Shown here: in pieces, positions 1 through 12,300 of the stretch
Layout of the letters: the number at the start of each line of letters is the position of its first letter
Position numbering within the stretch: position 1 is the stretch's first letter
Assembly (NCBI GenBank): GCA_043228905.1
Contig: JBHGNT010000003.1
Span: 24,490,001 to 24,554,000, forward strand
Direction of reading: 5' to 3'
DNA: 64,000 bases
DNA from: Azolla caroliniana
Taxonomy: Eukaryota; Polypodiophyta
The notes under the pieces: generated by a model
Seen by the model: only the letters and a program-made list of their open reading frames with translations
The model's database searches: none
Told to the model about the DNA's origin: nothing
Program-made: the position numbers and the translations under genes

Positions 1-451
1 TTTTCTTTGGATGGTCAAGCAAAGGTTACATGGGGTTTTACAGGCTCATTGTGTTCAAGATGTTTATGATGGTCCTCATGGGTTTTATGAGGTTCTTTTG
101 GTATCATGATAGCATAAAGAAAATTTATTCAATAACTTCCTAGTTTTTTATGAAAAAAGCTTGATTCATATTGTTCCTTGGAGGCCACTAGTGGAATACC
201 AAGATATATTGATGCAAGAGTGCGTTGTAGTGGTTTGGCCAACCTTATGATCAACAATGGAAAAGTTGGGAAAGATCTTGGTACCTCCTAATGCCAATGC
301 ACAAAATCGATATCAAACGTGTATTCTTTGGAATACAACGGCTAAGAGACCAAGTTGTTAGCAAATTGTCTTCTCTAGTATACCTCCTATGTATTTTAGG
401 CTTAAATGAGGTACATTTGTGAGACACTGTTTCTGTGGTGTGTTAGGGCAT
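1..451. other. no gene seen; AT-rich flank of LINE
   Basis: No open frame of note and no recognisable domain in either direction. It lies beyond the 3' end of the minus-strand LINE and may be the old insertion site. The T-rich run at about 452-487 marks the junction with the LINE. Confidence 0.5.
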
Positions 452-632
452 TTTATTTTATTTTTTATTTTTTATTTTTATTTTTCCAAAAAAAACTCCT
501 TCCATTAGTTATAAATTTTTTAAAATGAGATGATTATGTACAAATCCCTGTAGGGACGTGATAGTTCCATCTTATGTGAATGCCCACTGACTCAAGAAAG
601 GGAGAGGACGACCATTGTTGGGTGAAGGCTAT

Positions 633-2567
633 TCATTGTCTTTCAACTCCATCGAAGTTGCCCTTGAGGCCATCATATTGGCTCTTTAGAGTGGCTACAA
701 TTTCACTCCATATCTCTTGCAGTAACATTGTGGGATGCGCGGTTTGGTTGGAGAAGACCCGTCTACAACGTTGTTTCCATAGAATCCAAAGAGTTATTGG
801 GCTAACCAATTCCAACACAACTTGAGATTTGTCATTAAGAGGAGTTAATTGGACATTGTTGATGGTGGAGAAAAAAACCTCTTGTGCTTTTATCACCAAA
901 TTCATTCCCTCCTCCTGATGTTCGTATCTGCCAACTGGGGTCTGCCATGATAGCCAACATATATTTCCCCACTTGATTGAGCTTTGCACTTGGCATAATT
1001 GCAACAAGCAGCCAACCCCCCGCCATATTAGATGGGATGCTGGGCAGTCCCACAGAGCGTGTTGTATTGATTCTACTGCATTTGGACACTCTACACAATT
1101 AGGAGAGCTAAGGTTCCCACGTTGCCATGCTCCCACTGGTAGTGACTTATGTATTAATAGCCATTGGAATGTGGTAATTCGCCTCGTGTGTTGTTGTTTC
1201 CAGATTTTCGGCCAAAACTTGGTGATAATTGTGTGAGGAACTTGATATGTGTGCCAGACCTTTGCAATAGCCGGCTCTCTGGCAGTTTGAGGAACTAGGA
1301 TGTGGTGACCCAATCTAGTTGTGAATTGGAAGAAAGGGATGGGTTTGCTTCCTTGCTCCGTGTAAGGATCACGCCATGTCCATTGCAAAGGGTCCCAACT
1401 GACCTTACGTAGTCATGTGTTTTCATGAGTACATATGTGCCAATCGGGTTGTACTTTGATCGGATCAGGATCTACAATCCATTTATGACCAGTATACGTG
1501 AGTACTCAAATTGCGTTATTCTATGTTGGTGTCTTAGTGGCGCACAATTTAGAGCCTTCGATCCTGTTTGGTGATCCCCTACCTCTCGAGATCAAAGATC
1601 CCTCCTCCTCGCAGCCTATCCATTTCTCCATTGTCGTCCTATGAGTAGCTGCTTCCTTAATCAATAGAGTGTTATTGATTTCCAATCTCATAGTCCATCC
1701 GCCCCTGATGCCATGGAGTATGTTGGCTTGATCTTGTAGTGGCAGTGACATAAACCGTCTCCAACATTCGATACTTTTTCCCGGACCTTCTGCAATGTAT
1801 CCCCATGACAACCCCTTACTTGATCCAAGTAGTTGATTAGATTCATCCTTGATACATTGGTTCCATAGGATATGTTGACTGAGCCAAGCAGGTTCGAAAC
1901 TCGGTTGATCACACTTGAGCCCTCGTCTAATGTCACACCATGCCTTCCACATGGATGCACTTAATCTATCCTCCAATTGGTAGGAGAAACTAGGTTTGAG
2001 ATCCATGTTTAGAATCCATCCCCTTTGGGGGGCCCAATTAACCCCTTTTCTTGGCCTAAAGTAAGCAAAATGTAATTGCAATAGCTTTTTCCAATAGTCA
2101 TTTCCTGGTTGGAGTCCTCGCACCACAAAATTTGCAAGTAAGGCTTTTGATTGTGAGAGGGGATCAACCAAACCCAATCCCCCTCTCGACTTAGGTGTTG
2201 TGAGTATAGGCCATGCCACCTTAGCGCGAGTTACATGATCTTCCTCACCAAACCAAATGTAGTTGCGTACCAGTCGTTGAATATGATGTATATTGTCCTT
2301 GGAGATTGTCCAACATGATAGATTGTACCATGTTGTTGTGAGTAGTACCTGGTTTGCCACTATGATGCGACCCGCTAACGACAGTTTTTTTGAACTCCAA
2401 TGTATCAACTTTTGTCGAATGGAATGGATAACATGTGCAATCATAGTCTCCGGCGGTATGTTGAAACCAATTTGGAACCCCAAATATTTGGTGCTCGCTC
2501 CTTGATTGATCCATTTGAAATCGGGATGTGGGTACCACGCAGGATGCGTTGTCATAGTGTAAATCAC
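633..2567 (-). pseudogene. LINE RT C-terminal region and zf-RVT zinc finger (fragment)
   Basis: Two blocks in the same minus-strand frame, separated by stop codons between about 1389 and 1521. The upstream block (1521-2567) has the typical L1 stretch after the RT core: PHPDFKWI, STKYLG, LSLAGRIIVANQVL and SRGGLGLVDP. The downstream block (633-1388) has the zf-RVT pattern, with FQWLLIHKSLP, a CVEC pair and HALWDCPASHLIW, and ends with the LWILWKQRCRRVF motif common in plant LINEs. Because of the stops and the interruption upstream it cannot make a functional protein. Confidence 0.85.
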
Positions 2568-3405
2568 ACACTACGAGAAAATTGCATTTTTGGTGCCTCC
2601 GGATGAGAAGAAGCAGACCGGCAAGAGCCGGATGAAGAAGGCCGGTGAGAGTCGGTGAGAAACAGACGAAGAGGACCGATAAGGAGGACCCGGTTAGGAG
2701 AATCAGATGAAGGAGGAACCGACAAGGAGGACCCGGTAAGAACCGGATCAAGTAGAACTGGCAAGAGCCGAATAAAGAATGTTGGTGAGAGTCTCTCACC
2801 GGATGAAGAGACAAATTTGTAAATAGAAGAAAAGGTTGTTACATGCATAGGGCAAGATTCAAACCTTGTACCTCCACGTAAACAGACCCAAACCTTACCA
2901 TTGTACTAACTTATCCTAAGTGTTCTATATAGAATATAGATTTAATACGTATAAGACCTTTATTTATGCCTACCTTTATTAAAAGGTAAGTCATGCATTT
3001 TTAATGCGTGAATACTTTATTTATAAGAAAAATGTACACCAATAAAAAATTACTTGTGCACATTTAGTGTGCATGAACACTTTAGAAAAAGCATGAAGCT
3101 ATGCTTAGCCTCTTCCATCCTTATATAAGGAGGAGAGAAAGATGTATGAAGGGGTTGATTATTTTGTAAGGATTGACCAATATAATATATTCGTGGGATT
3201 CACGAATTTGTGATCTAAATTGTTTCTTACTATCTAAATATTGATTAAATATACTAAACTCGTGGGGATTCACGAGATTCATAACTTACCTATCTTTCTA
3301 CCTATTCATTACTAGCCTTATCTCATATTCTTCTTTCTCCTAGTCCAAAACCTCAGTGGTTCCCACCCGACTCACGCAACGATCCAGAGCCGAAAGGCAC
3401 GACAA
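2550..3405 (+). repeat. copia-LTR-like insertion inside the LINE
   Basis: This segment breaks the LINE coding frame: the RT block with FADD lies upstream and the PHPDF block downstream on the minus strand, whereas in the related LINE near 46.6 kb the two are nearly contiguous. The first 300 bases are rich in short CCGGATGA/ACCCGG units and contain GAAGAGACAAATTTGTAAATAG, closely resembling the first half of the copia LTR at 4457-5130. The remainder is AT-rich and contains two similar GTGGGATTCACGA segments. The exact ends are unresolved; a shared CGTT at both candidate edges may be a target-site remnant. Confidence 0.5.
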
Positions 3406-4440
3406 CGTTTCATGAGAAAGCCATATTGCACAGGATTTGTGCCAATTGATCATGGCATTGGATCTCTTGCAAAATACAACTAACCCACTTTTGAGCTTTT
3501 GTAGGTTTTCCAAGACCCCTTGCAGGTAGACCGTTGTGTCATCTGCAAATTCTATATCTAGGATGCTTTGATGAGAATGAGGCACGAGAAGACCACGTAG
3601 GTTGAGATGTCACGAGTTGAGAAAGCAAGAGAGTGCTTCGGCGTATAATAGAAATAATGATGGAGCTAATGGGTATCCATGTCGTACAGATCGGGATATT
3701 CGGAAAAAGGGGCCCCTTTCACCTACCAATGAAACGCAATGACTATCGTTCCTATAAAGTCCTGCAATGCCTTTGATCCATGTCTCTTGAAAGCTGAGTT
3801 TCCCCATCACACTTTCAAGAAAGTTCCAGCAAACCCTGTCATATGCTTTCTCAAAATCTAGTAGCACCACTACTACCTTGTTGGTGGTACGCTTGGCAAG
3901 GACTATTGCTTCCCAGAATGAGAAGAGGTTGTCTCAGATGCTCCGATTTCTAAGGAAACCTGTTTGGGATGGATGAATGAGTTGAGGGAGAAGAGGTGTT
4001 AACCGGCGTGCCACGATTTTTGCGAGCAACTTATAGACAGTATTGAGAAGAGTTATGGGCCGCCACTTGCTAATGTTGTTGACACTACCACCACTTTTAG
4101 GAATGAGATGTATCATCCCTTGTCCAAATTCCTCTGGCATGTTTCCAGATGTGATGATCTCCTCATATGCCTGGAGGAGGTCTTCTTTAATAGTGTCCCA
4201 AAGGCATGTGAAAAAGTGAGGGGTGAGGCCGTCGATTCCGGGACAACTATCTACATCTAAATCAGAGAGGGCCTCCCATATCTCGATGGTTGATAGGGGA
4301 CGCACAAGCCATGTATTCAATTCCGTCGTGACTTTCTTGGGTATGCTTTGGAGGATAATATCTTCTCTTATGTAATCCCCTGTGGCCATAGTACCTTCAG
4401 TAAGTAGGTGCTTATAGTAACCTGTGGCAATATTCCTCAT
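3346..4440 (-). pseudogene. LINE reverse transcriptase core (fragment)
   Basis: Three consecutive blocks lie in one minus-strand frame. 4440-3934 contains the RT fingers (GIDGLTPHFF, HLIPKSGG, WRPITLLNTVYKLLAKI, QTGFLRNRSI). 3870-3610 contains the first palm motif (LLDFEKAYDRV) and the RHGYPLAPSLFLLY block. 3585-3346 contains the catalytic FADD box (FADDTTVYLQG). Stops at about 3608 and 3931 disrupt the frame. The first block begins only a few codons from the copia LTR at 4457, so the upstream LINE sequence has been separated or lost. Confidence 0.85.
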
Positions 4441-4456
4441 TTCGTCGTCATCCTCA

Positions 4457-5130
4457 TGTTAGGAAATAGGTCCCTCCGGATGGGAAGTGAGAAGAACAGT
4501 ACTAATAGGTCGAGGCCGAAACCGGATGGCGAGTACCCGGCTACGGAGAAACGGATGGTGCAGACCCGGTGAGAACCAGATGACGAGTACCCAGCTACGG
4601 AGAGCCGGATGGTGCCCGGTGAGAACCGGATGACGAGTACACGGCAAGTGCAGGATGATGCAGGCCCGGTGAGAACCGGATGAAGAGACATATTTGTAAA
4701 TATGTTTCTGAGAGTCCATCGTGGCTATATTTGTAAATAGCCGAAAAGTCATATTAGTATAAATATGACTTAGGGCAAACTTATGATGTGAGTTGTTGTC
4801 ATTCTTGTTGGCGCAAGATTAGAGCACGCAACTGTGTATAGAGAGAGTGAGAGAGAGGAAGAGGCCGTTGCCTCTTATTGTAACCGCCGCCTGTGGCGAA
4901 GATAGCAAGCTCGAGGTCGTGGCCTCGGTGCTTTCTTATTGTATATTCTGACATAGTGATAGTTTGCGGTCTGTGGGCTGCCGTGGTTTTTCCCGAGTTT
5001 GGGTTTTCCACGTAAACATCCTGTGTACTCTTCTCTCTATCGTATTGTGTTTCATTCCCTATTTTCTGTGTTTTATTCTAGGCTTGGTTGTGGCCGAGCG
5101 TTGTTAAAAGGGAGCGTGTAGTTCCCAGCA
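4457..5130 (+). repeat. Copia-A 5' LTR
   Basis: It begins TGTTAGG and ends CCCAGCA, near-inverted termini for an LTR. The U3 part contains short tandem CCGG-rich units (variants of GAGAACCGGATGACGAGTACCCGG). A TATA-like TATAAATA lies at 4758-4765. It is about 60 bases longer than the Copia-B LTRs and clearly diverged from them. Confidence 0.85.
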
Positions 5131-5133
5131 AAG

Positions 5134-5145
5134 TGGTATCAGAGC
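5134..5145 (+). other. Copia-A primer binding site
   Basis: TGGTATCAGAGC, complementary to the 3' end of plant initiator-methionine tRNA, lies three bases after the LTR end. This is the standard priming site for copia minus-strand DNA synthesis. Confidence 0.85.
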
Positions 5146-5160
5146 GAAACGACACAGAAA

Positions 5161-8100
5161 ATGGACGACTCGTTGGGAGGCATGTTCAAGTTCACCGGCT
5201 CCAACTATTCGGTGTGGAAGTCGAAGATGAGGGACATGCTCGTGGTTAAAGATCTTTGGTTGCCGATTCAGTTTGGGGACAAGAGACTGGACAAAATCGA
5301 CGCCACGATATGGGAGGTGATGCACATGAAGACAACGGCTTACATATGGTGCTTCATCGACATGAGCCTATACAACAACTCCAATGAAGAGAGCAAGGCT
5401 CATGAGCTCTGGGAGAAAATCGACATTATGTTTCAAAACAAAACTGTTGTTAACCAGGTTTCGGTATTCCGGAAGCTAGTAAGACTCCGGTACCAAGATG
5501 GCTCCAGCATGGCGGAGCACATGAATGCCTTCCAGGGGCTTATACACCAGACAACATCATTGGAAGTACCTCTCACCGATGAGGTACTAGCGCTACTCCT
5601 ACTCGGTTCCCTCCCGGATAGCTGGGAGACGTTGGTTGTCACTTTGGGCAACGCCGGGCCGGAAGGGAAACGGTTATCCCTAGCAAGAGTGAAGTCGAGC
5701 TTGCTAGATGAGGAGGCGCATCGGAAAGATAAGGATACGAGCTCCGACTCCAAAGCGCTCCTTACCGAATCGGAACGCGGAAGACAAAGGAACCGTAGCC
5801 CCCAGAACCGGGAAAAGTCGGGGACACGGTCAAACTCAAGGGGGAGGCCTACTTGCTTCTATTGCGGCAAGCCGGGACACTTCCAGAAGAACTGTCGGCA
5901 TTTCCGTAAAGACAAGGAAACCGACGGCACCGATTCGAAGCGGACACCAGACCGAAACGGTAAATACCAGAAGGGACCGGACCGGAAGGGAACGACGACA
6001 ATCGCAGCAAGTGAACAAGAATTGATGCTCATCACCGAGGAGAGTGAGATAAACCTTGCCGGCGACGAGATGACCTGGGTGGTCGACTCCGGAGCGTCGT
6101 TCCACCTTACCCTGGACCGGAAGTGCTTCTCATCCTACTCAGCCGGTGATCACGGCTATGTCCGGATGGGGAATGAAGGTACATGCCGAATTGTCGGCAT
6201 AGGAGACGTGTGGCTGACAACACCAACCGGATGCAAGCTGCTGCTGAAGGATGTCTGACACGTTCCGGAGGTTCGTCTGAACCTGATATCAATCGGTCGA
6301 CTAAATGATGAAGGCTACACGGGTAGCATCCAGAACGGTGTTATGAAGTTCAGCAAAGGGAGCCTGATTGTGGCTCGGGCCTGGAAGGTCAACACGTTGT
6401 ACCTGATGAATGCCTGGTTATGCCCGGAAGAAGTGAATGTGGCATCCGACATTGCCGGTGAGTTGTGGCACAAGACACTGTGTCACATGAGCGAGAAGGG
6501 GATGAAGAGGCTTGCATATGACAACCTCATTCCAATGAAGAACGTGCACGTGGAGAAGTGCACTGATTGTCTGGCCGGTAAACAAAACCGGACCTCCTTC
6601 CGATCGAGGCCACCGATGAGACGTAATGCACCACTAGAGTTGGTGCATACTGATGTATGTCAAGTGGATACGAAGTCACATGCCGGATCGCAGTACTTCA
6701 TGACGTTCATAGATGACCACAGCCGGAAGCTGTGGGCCACACCGTTGAAGACGAAGGATCGGGTGTTATCCGTCTTCAAAGAGCTCCACGCGAGAGTGGA
6801 AAGAGAAACCGGCCGGAAGCTGAATGCGGTTCGAGCAGATAACGGAGGTGAATACCGAGGGCAGTTCGAGGAGTACTATCGTTCGAAGGGAATCCGGCTC
6901 GAATTTACCGTGCCGAAGACGCCGAAACTAAACGGGTTGGCCAAGAGGATGAACTGGACCATAATGGAGAGGGTTTGGAGTATGCTGGCGCATGCAAAAC
7001 TACCCAAGAAGTTTTGGGTTGAGGCACTGTCGACGGCAACATATGTGATAAATAGATCACCCTCAATACCATTGGATGGAGACACGCCACAGAGAGTCTG
7101 GACCGGTAAGGAAGTGTCCTACCGGCATCTAAAGGTATTCGGGTGTCTCGCGTACGTGCATGTAGCTAAGGACCGGAGAGGAAAGTTAGATCCAAAGACC
7201 CGGCCATGCATATTCCTCAGTTACGGCGACGATGAGTTCGGCTACCGAGTGTGGAACCTGGTCAACAAGAAGGTATTCTGGAGTCGAGATATTATCTTCA
7301 TCGAGGACAAGACGCTCGCCGACTGGGAGTCAGAGAAGAAGATAAATCGACCGGTAAGGATCGATTCTATGATGAACAGACCCAACTAGCAAGAGACCGG
7401 TTAGCACTCGAGGAACCAGTCGGTTACGGTGAGGATACCGAACCGGCAGAAGAAGAAGTAGAGGAAGCTGAAACCCTAAACCCCGAATGGGATTCGGATG
7501 AAGAGCAAATGGAGGAGCCGGTTACCGAAGCCCAAAGACGGAGATATCCTCTCAGAGAGAGAAGGGCCCCCCGGAGATTTCCGGATGCAGAGCATGTGCT
7601 GCTAACCGATGAGGGGGAGCCAGAAAGCTTCGTAGAGGTGAAGGATGACACCCACAGCCGCAAATGGTTAAGTGCCATGCAAGATGAGATGGATTCCCTG
7701 CATGAGAACCATACGTATGAATTGGTGGAGTTGCCAAAAGGAAAGCGGGCACTCCGAAATAAGTGGGTGTACAAGTTGAAACCGGGAGATGCCGGCAACC
7801 CCCCGAGATACAAAGCCAGGATCGTGGTGAAGGGGTTCCAGCAAAAGAAGGGCATGGACTTCGACGAGATATTTGCCCCGGTAGTAAAGATGACCTCCAT
7901 CCGGACGGTGCTGAGTATAGCGGCAAGCATGGACCTCGAGGTAAAGCAGCTGGACGTGAAGACGACATTCCTTCACGGTGACCTCGAAGAGGAGATCTAC
8001 ATGCATCAACCGGAAGGATTCGTGGAGAAAGGGACGGAGCACCTGGTTTGCCGGTTGAAGAAGAGCCTCTACGGGTTGAAGTAGGCCCCCCGGCAATTGT

Positions 8101-8702
8101 ACCGAAAGTTCGACTCCTTCATGACCGATCAAGGGTACCACAAGACGCAGGCCGATCACTGCGTGTTTGTGAAGAAGTTCAAAGGAGGCGACTTCTTGAT
8201 ACTCCTTCTGTACGTGGACGACATGTTGATCGTCGGACGGGACCAAGCCAAAATACGGATGCTGAAGAAGGCTCTCAACCAGACCTTCTAAATGAAAGAC
8301 TTGGGTCCGGCAAGACAAATGTCAGGGATGCATATTATCCAGAACCGGTCAGTGAAGCAATTGTGGCTGTCACAGGAGAAGTACGTGACAAAGGTCCTTC
8401 ACCGGTTTAACATGACAGATGAGAAACCGGTCGGATCGACACTCCCGACAAACTGCAGATTATCCGGTAAGCAAAGCCCGAAGACGAAAGCAGAGAAGGC
8501 TGATATGATGAAGGTTCCATATGCCTCCGCCATCGGGAGCTTGATGTACGCAATGGTGTGTACCCGACCGGATATAGGCTACGCAGTCGGAGTGGTGAGC
8601 CGGTTTATGAGCAATCCCGGCAAGGAGCACTGGAACGCGGTCAAATGGATACTCCGGTACTTGAAGGGTACTTCAAATATGTGTCTCCGATTCGGTTCCG
8701 GA
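5161..8702 (+). pseudogene. Copia-A gag-pol polyprotein remnant
   Basis: Domains in order: UBN2-type gag, a CCHC knuckle (CFYCGKPGHFQKNC, about 5850-5892), a retropepsin-like motif VVDSGASFHL (about 6080), the GAG-pre-integrase HKTLCHMSEKGMKRL, the integrase core (HTDVC, FIDDHS, RADNGGEYRG), RT (KGFQQKKGMDFDEIFAPV and YVDDMLIVG near 8212) and the start of the RNase H linker (LRYLKGTSNM). Stops occur at 6256 (TGA where Copia-B has CGA), 8082 (TAG for CAG) and 8289 (TAA for TCA). About 10 bases are missing near 7350 compared with Copia-B, shifting the frame. It cannot encode a functional polyprotein. Confidence 0.9.
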
Positions 8703-9318
8703 TGTTGGGATTACGATCCCTTCGGATGGGATGGTCGGATGTCGGAGATGAATGCCGACGAGCCCGGTTTCGGTTTCGGATCCGGATGTTGAAGACCCCG
8801 GCTTCGGTGCCGGATGACGAATGTACCCGGAGAGCGATCCGGATGCAGGGACATATCCGTGAATATGTTCGCTATGGGCCCCTGAGGCTATAGTTGTAAA
8901 TAGCCCCAAAGTCATATATGTATAAATATGACTTAGGGCAAACAGTTTTCTTGTTGCTAATCATTTTTCTGTTTTTCCACTCAAGAGGAGTGAGGAGGGA
9001 GCAGCCGTGAGAGAGAGAGAGAGAGAGATAGAGCGTGAGAGAGGAAGAGGACGACGCCTCTTTGTATTTCCGCCTCCTGTGGCGAGGACAGCGAGCTCAA
9101 GGTCGTCGCCTTGCAGCTCGCCATTGTATACTTCTCTGTATAGTGTTGGTTTGGAGTCTTGTACTCCCGTGGTTTTTTCCCGTCTAGGGTTTTCCACGTT
9201 AATCCCTGTGTGTTCGCGTTTTGTTTCTCTTGGTGGTTCCTATTTTCTGCTCCATTGATTCGCGCTTACTCGGTTGTGGCCGAGTGGTGAAGGTGAATCG
9301 AAGCGTTGATTCCCAACA
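8703..9318 (+). repeat. Copia-B 5' LTR
   Basis: It starts TGTTGGGATT and ends GATTCCCAACA, with inverted termini TGTTGGG/CCCAACA. TATAAATA at 8921-8928 is a candidate core promoter and a GA-rich microsatellite (9007-9035) lies downstream in the likely transcribed part. It matches the LTR at 13436-14046 almost base for base. Confidence 0.93.
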
Positions 9319-9321
9319 AAC

Positions 9322-9333
9322 TGGTATCAGAGC
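9322..9333 (+). other. Copia-B primer binding site
   Basis: TGGTATCAGAGC lies three bases after the 5' LTR and matches the initiator-methionine tRNA 3' end. Confidence 0.88.
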
Positions 9334-9348
9334 GAACTGCTGCAGAAA

Positions 9349-12300
9349 ATGGAAGGCGGCGGCAGCGGGCAGCCGGGGATGATGGTGCTGAATGCGCAGA
9401 ATTACGCCGACTGGAAGATCAAGATGGAGGATCTTCTGATTGTTCGGGACCTGTACGAACCGATTGACAGGTCGAAAATACCGAAGGGGGTACTTGAGTC
9501 GGAATGGAGGCTTCTGAACCAGAAAGCCGTTGCAACCATTCGGCAATACGTCGACGTGAGCGTTCTACAACATGTGGCGAACGACACCAACGCATATGAG
9601 ATGTGGCGGAAGCTGTCGGGCCTCTACGAGAGGAAGAATGCGTTGAACCGGACCTCCCTGATGAGGAAGATAGTGAATCTCAAGTACCGGGACGGCGAGA
9701 GTATGGTGGAACACGTAAGCACGTTCATGGGATTCGTGAATCAGCTTGCGGCGATCAAGTTCCCGTTGGAGGATGCAATGCAAGCCATCATCCTAATGTG
9801 TACATTGCCGGAAAGCTGGGAGAACTTGGTGGTGACTCTCAGCACCTCCTGCACCGAAGACAACTTGTCCTTACAAACGGTAAAGACAAGTATTTTGAAC
9901 GAAGAAGCGCGTCGGAGAGACAAAGAACCGGCCTCCGACCCGAAGGCGCTGCTTACCGAATCGGATCGGGGAAGACAATGGAACCGGAGTCCGCAAAGAC
10001 GGGAGAAGTCGGGGACCCGGTCGCAGTCAAGAGGAAGGCCCACATGCTTCCACTGTGGGAAACCGGGGCACTTCCGAAAGAATTGTCGGCATTACCGAAA
10101 AGACAACGGAGCCGACGACACCGATTCGAAGAAGTCACCGGAGAGAAACGGTGCGTACCGGGGAGCCACGGACCGGAGAGGTTCGGATCGGCGAGGGCAG
10201 GACTGGAAAGGAACAACGGCACTCGCGGCAAGTGAGGAAGAAATCATGCTCATCACCGAAGAAGGTGAACTAAACGTTGCCGGCGATGAGACGACCTGGG
10301 TGGTCGATTCCGGAGCATCGTTCCACCTGACCCCGGAGAGAAGATACTTCTCATCCTACACAGCCGGTGAGCATGGCTGTGTTCGGATGGGAAATGAAGG
10401 TACGTGCCGGATTGCCGGCATAGGAGACGTGTGGTTGACAACCCCGACCGGATGCAAAATGCTGCTGAAGGATGTCCGACACGTTCCGGAGGTTCGATTG
10501 AACCTGATTTCGGCCGGGAGGCTAGACGATGAAGGCTACGCAGGTAGCATCCGGAACGGCGTAATGAAGTTCAGCAAGGGGAGCCTGATAGTGGCTCGGG
10601 CCCAGAAAGACAACACACTGTACCTGATGAATGCCCGGTTATGTCCGGAAGAACTGAATGTGGCAGCCGACACTGCCGGTGAGCTGTGGCACAAAAGACT
10701 GTGCCACATGAGTGAGAAGGGGATGAAGAGGCTTGCAAAAGACAACCTTATCCCAGTGAAGCATGTGCACCTGGAGAAGTGCACCGATTGCCTGGCCGGT
10801 AAGCAGAACCGAACCTCCTTCCACTCAAGGCCACCGACGAGACGTAGCGCACCATTGGAGTTGGTGCACACTGATGTGTGTCAGGTAGAAACGAAGTCAC
10901 ATGGCGGAGCCCAGTACTTCGTAACATTCATCGATGATCATAGCCGAAAACTGTGGACGGCACCGATGAAGACAAAGGACCAAGTGTTGTGCGTCTTCAA
11001 AGAACTCCACGCGAGAGTGGAAAGGGAATCCGGCAAGAAGCTGAAAGCGATACGAGCGGATAACGGAGGGGAATACCGGGGGCAGTTCGCGGAGTACTGT
11101 CGCTCGAAGGGAATCCGACTCGAGTTTACTGTGCCGAAGACGCCGGAACTGAACGGGCTGGCCGAGAGGATGAACCGGACCATAATGGAGAGGGTCCGGA
11201 GTATGCTGGCGCATGCGAAATTACCCAAGGGATTTTGGGCTGAGGCAATGTCGACAGCGACATATGTGATAAACAGATCACCCTCAGTACCTTTGGACGG
11301 AGACACGCCGCAGAGAGTGTGGACCGGTAGGGAAGTATCCTACCGGCATCTGAAGGTGTTCGGGTGTCTCGCATACGTGCATGTGGCAAAGGACCGGAGA
11401 GGAAAGCTAGATCCAAAGACCCGGCCATGCATATTCCTCGGTTACGGCGACGACGAGTTCGGCTACCGAGTATGGGACCCGGTCGACAAGAAGATATTCA
11501 GGAGTCGAGACATCATCTTCATGGAGGACGAGACCCTCGCCGACTCGGAGTCGGAGAAGAAGATGAAGAGCTCCAAGTCGACCGGTGAGGATCAACTCTA
11601 CGAGGAGCAGTCCCGACCGGCAAGGGACCGGTTAGCACTCGAGGATCCGGCCGAAGACGGTGAAGAAACAGAACCGGCCGAAGAAGATGAAAATGATACC
11701 GGAACCGGCCCCGATCCCGAAATGGATTCGGATGAAGAAGAAGAATCGGAAGAAACCGATTACCGAAGCTCCCGAACGGAGATATCCTCTAAGAGAGAGG
11801 AGGGCCCCCCGGAGATTTCCGGATCCAGAGCACGTGCTGCTAACCAATGAGGGGGAGCCGGAGAGCTTTGAAGAAGCAAAGCACGACACCCAGAGCCGCA
11901 GGTGGTTGAGTGCCATGCAGGACGAGATGGATTCCCTGCATGAGAACCACACATATGAACTTGTGGAGTTGCCGAAAGGAAAGCGGGCACTTCGAAACAA
12001 GTGGGTGTTCAAGCTGAAACCGGGAGATGCCGGAAACCCCCCGAGATACAAAGCCAGGATCGTGGTGAAGGGGTTTCAGCAGAAGAAGGGCGTCGACTTC
12101 GACGAGATATTTGCCCCGGTAGTGAAGATGACCTCCATCCGGACGGTGCTGAGCATAGCGGCAAGCATGGACCTCGAGGTAGAACAGATGGACGTGAAGA
12201 CGGCATTCATTCACGGTGACCTCGATGAAGAGATCTACATGCAGCAACCGGAAGGATTCGAGAAGAAAGGGAAGGAGCACCTGGTATGCCGGTTGAAGAA

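Larger units (their letters stand above)
452..4456 (-). mobile_element. L1-type LINE (non-LTR retrotransposon), 5'-truncated and interrupted
   Basis: Read on the minus strand from 4456 to 452, this holds the reverse transcriptase and the C-terminal zf-RVT zinc-finger region of a plant L1-like LINE. The run of T-rich blocks at 452-487 on the plus strand is the A-rich tail, so the 3' end is preserved. The 5' part, which should hold ORF1 and the endonuclease, is missing: the copia LTR starts at 4457, just upstream of the first RT block. An insert of about 0.85 kb (about 2550-3405) separates the RT active-site block from the RT C-terminal block. The same 3' tail pattern (CTAATGG, then an AAATAAA-rich end) recurs at the end of the LINE near 56.2 kb, supporting one family. 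Confidence 0.85.
4457..8702 (+). mobile_element. Copia-A: Ty1/copia retrotransposon, 3'-truncated
   Basis: The element has a 5' LTR (4457-5130), a tRNA-iMet-type primer binding site, then gag, protease, integrase, RT and part of RNase H in copia order. It stops at 8702 inside the RNase H region, exactly where the 5' LTR of Copia-B begins, so its own 3' LTR is missing. It is a relative of Copia-B, alignable along its whole length, but carries nonsense codons at 6256, 8082 and 8289 plus a deletion near 7350. No target duplication can be assigned, because the base context after Copia-B does not match the five bases before 4457. Confidence 0.9.

Noticed and set aside
2569-3345. CACTACGAGAAAA at 2569 resembles the terminal repeat of plant CACTA transposons, with TTTCTCCTAGTC near 3334 as a possible other end
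   Set aside because: The second end lacks the TAGTG terminus, the flanking three bases do not duplicate, and the interior resembles a copia LTR instead.
7424-8318. Long minus-strand frames opposite the copia polyproteins (also 9741-10043, 11632-12397, 26383-27051)
   Set aside because: They are mirror frames of GC-rich coding sequence on the other strand, with no recognisable domains.
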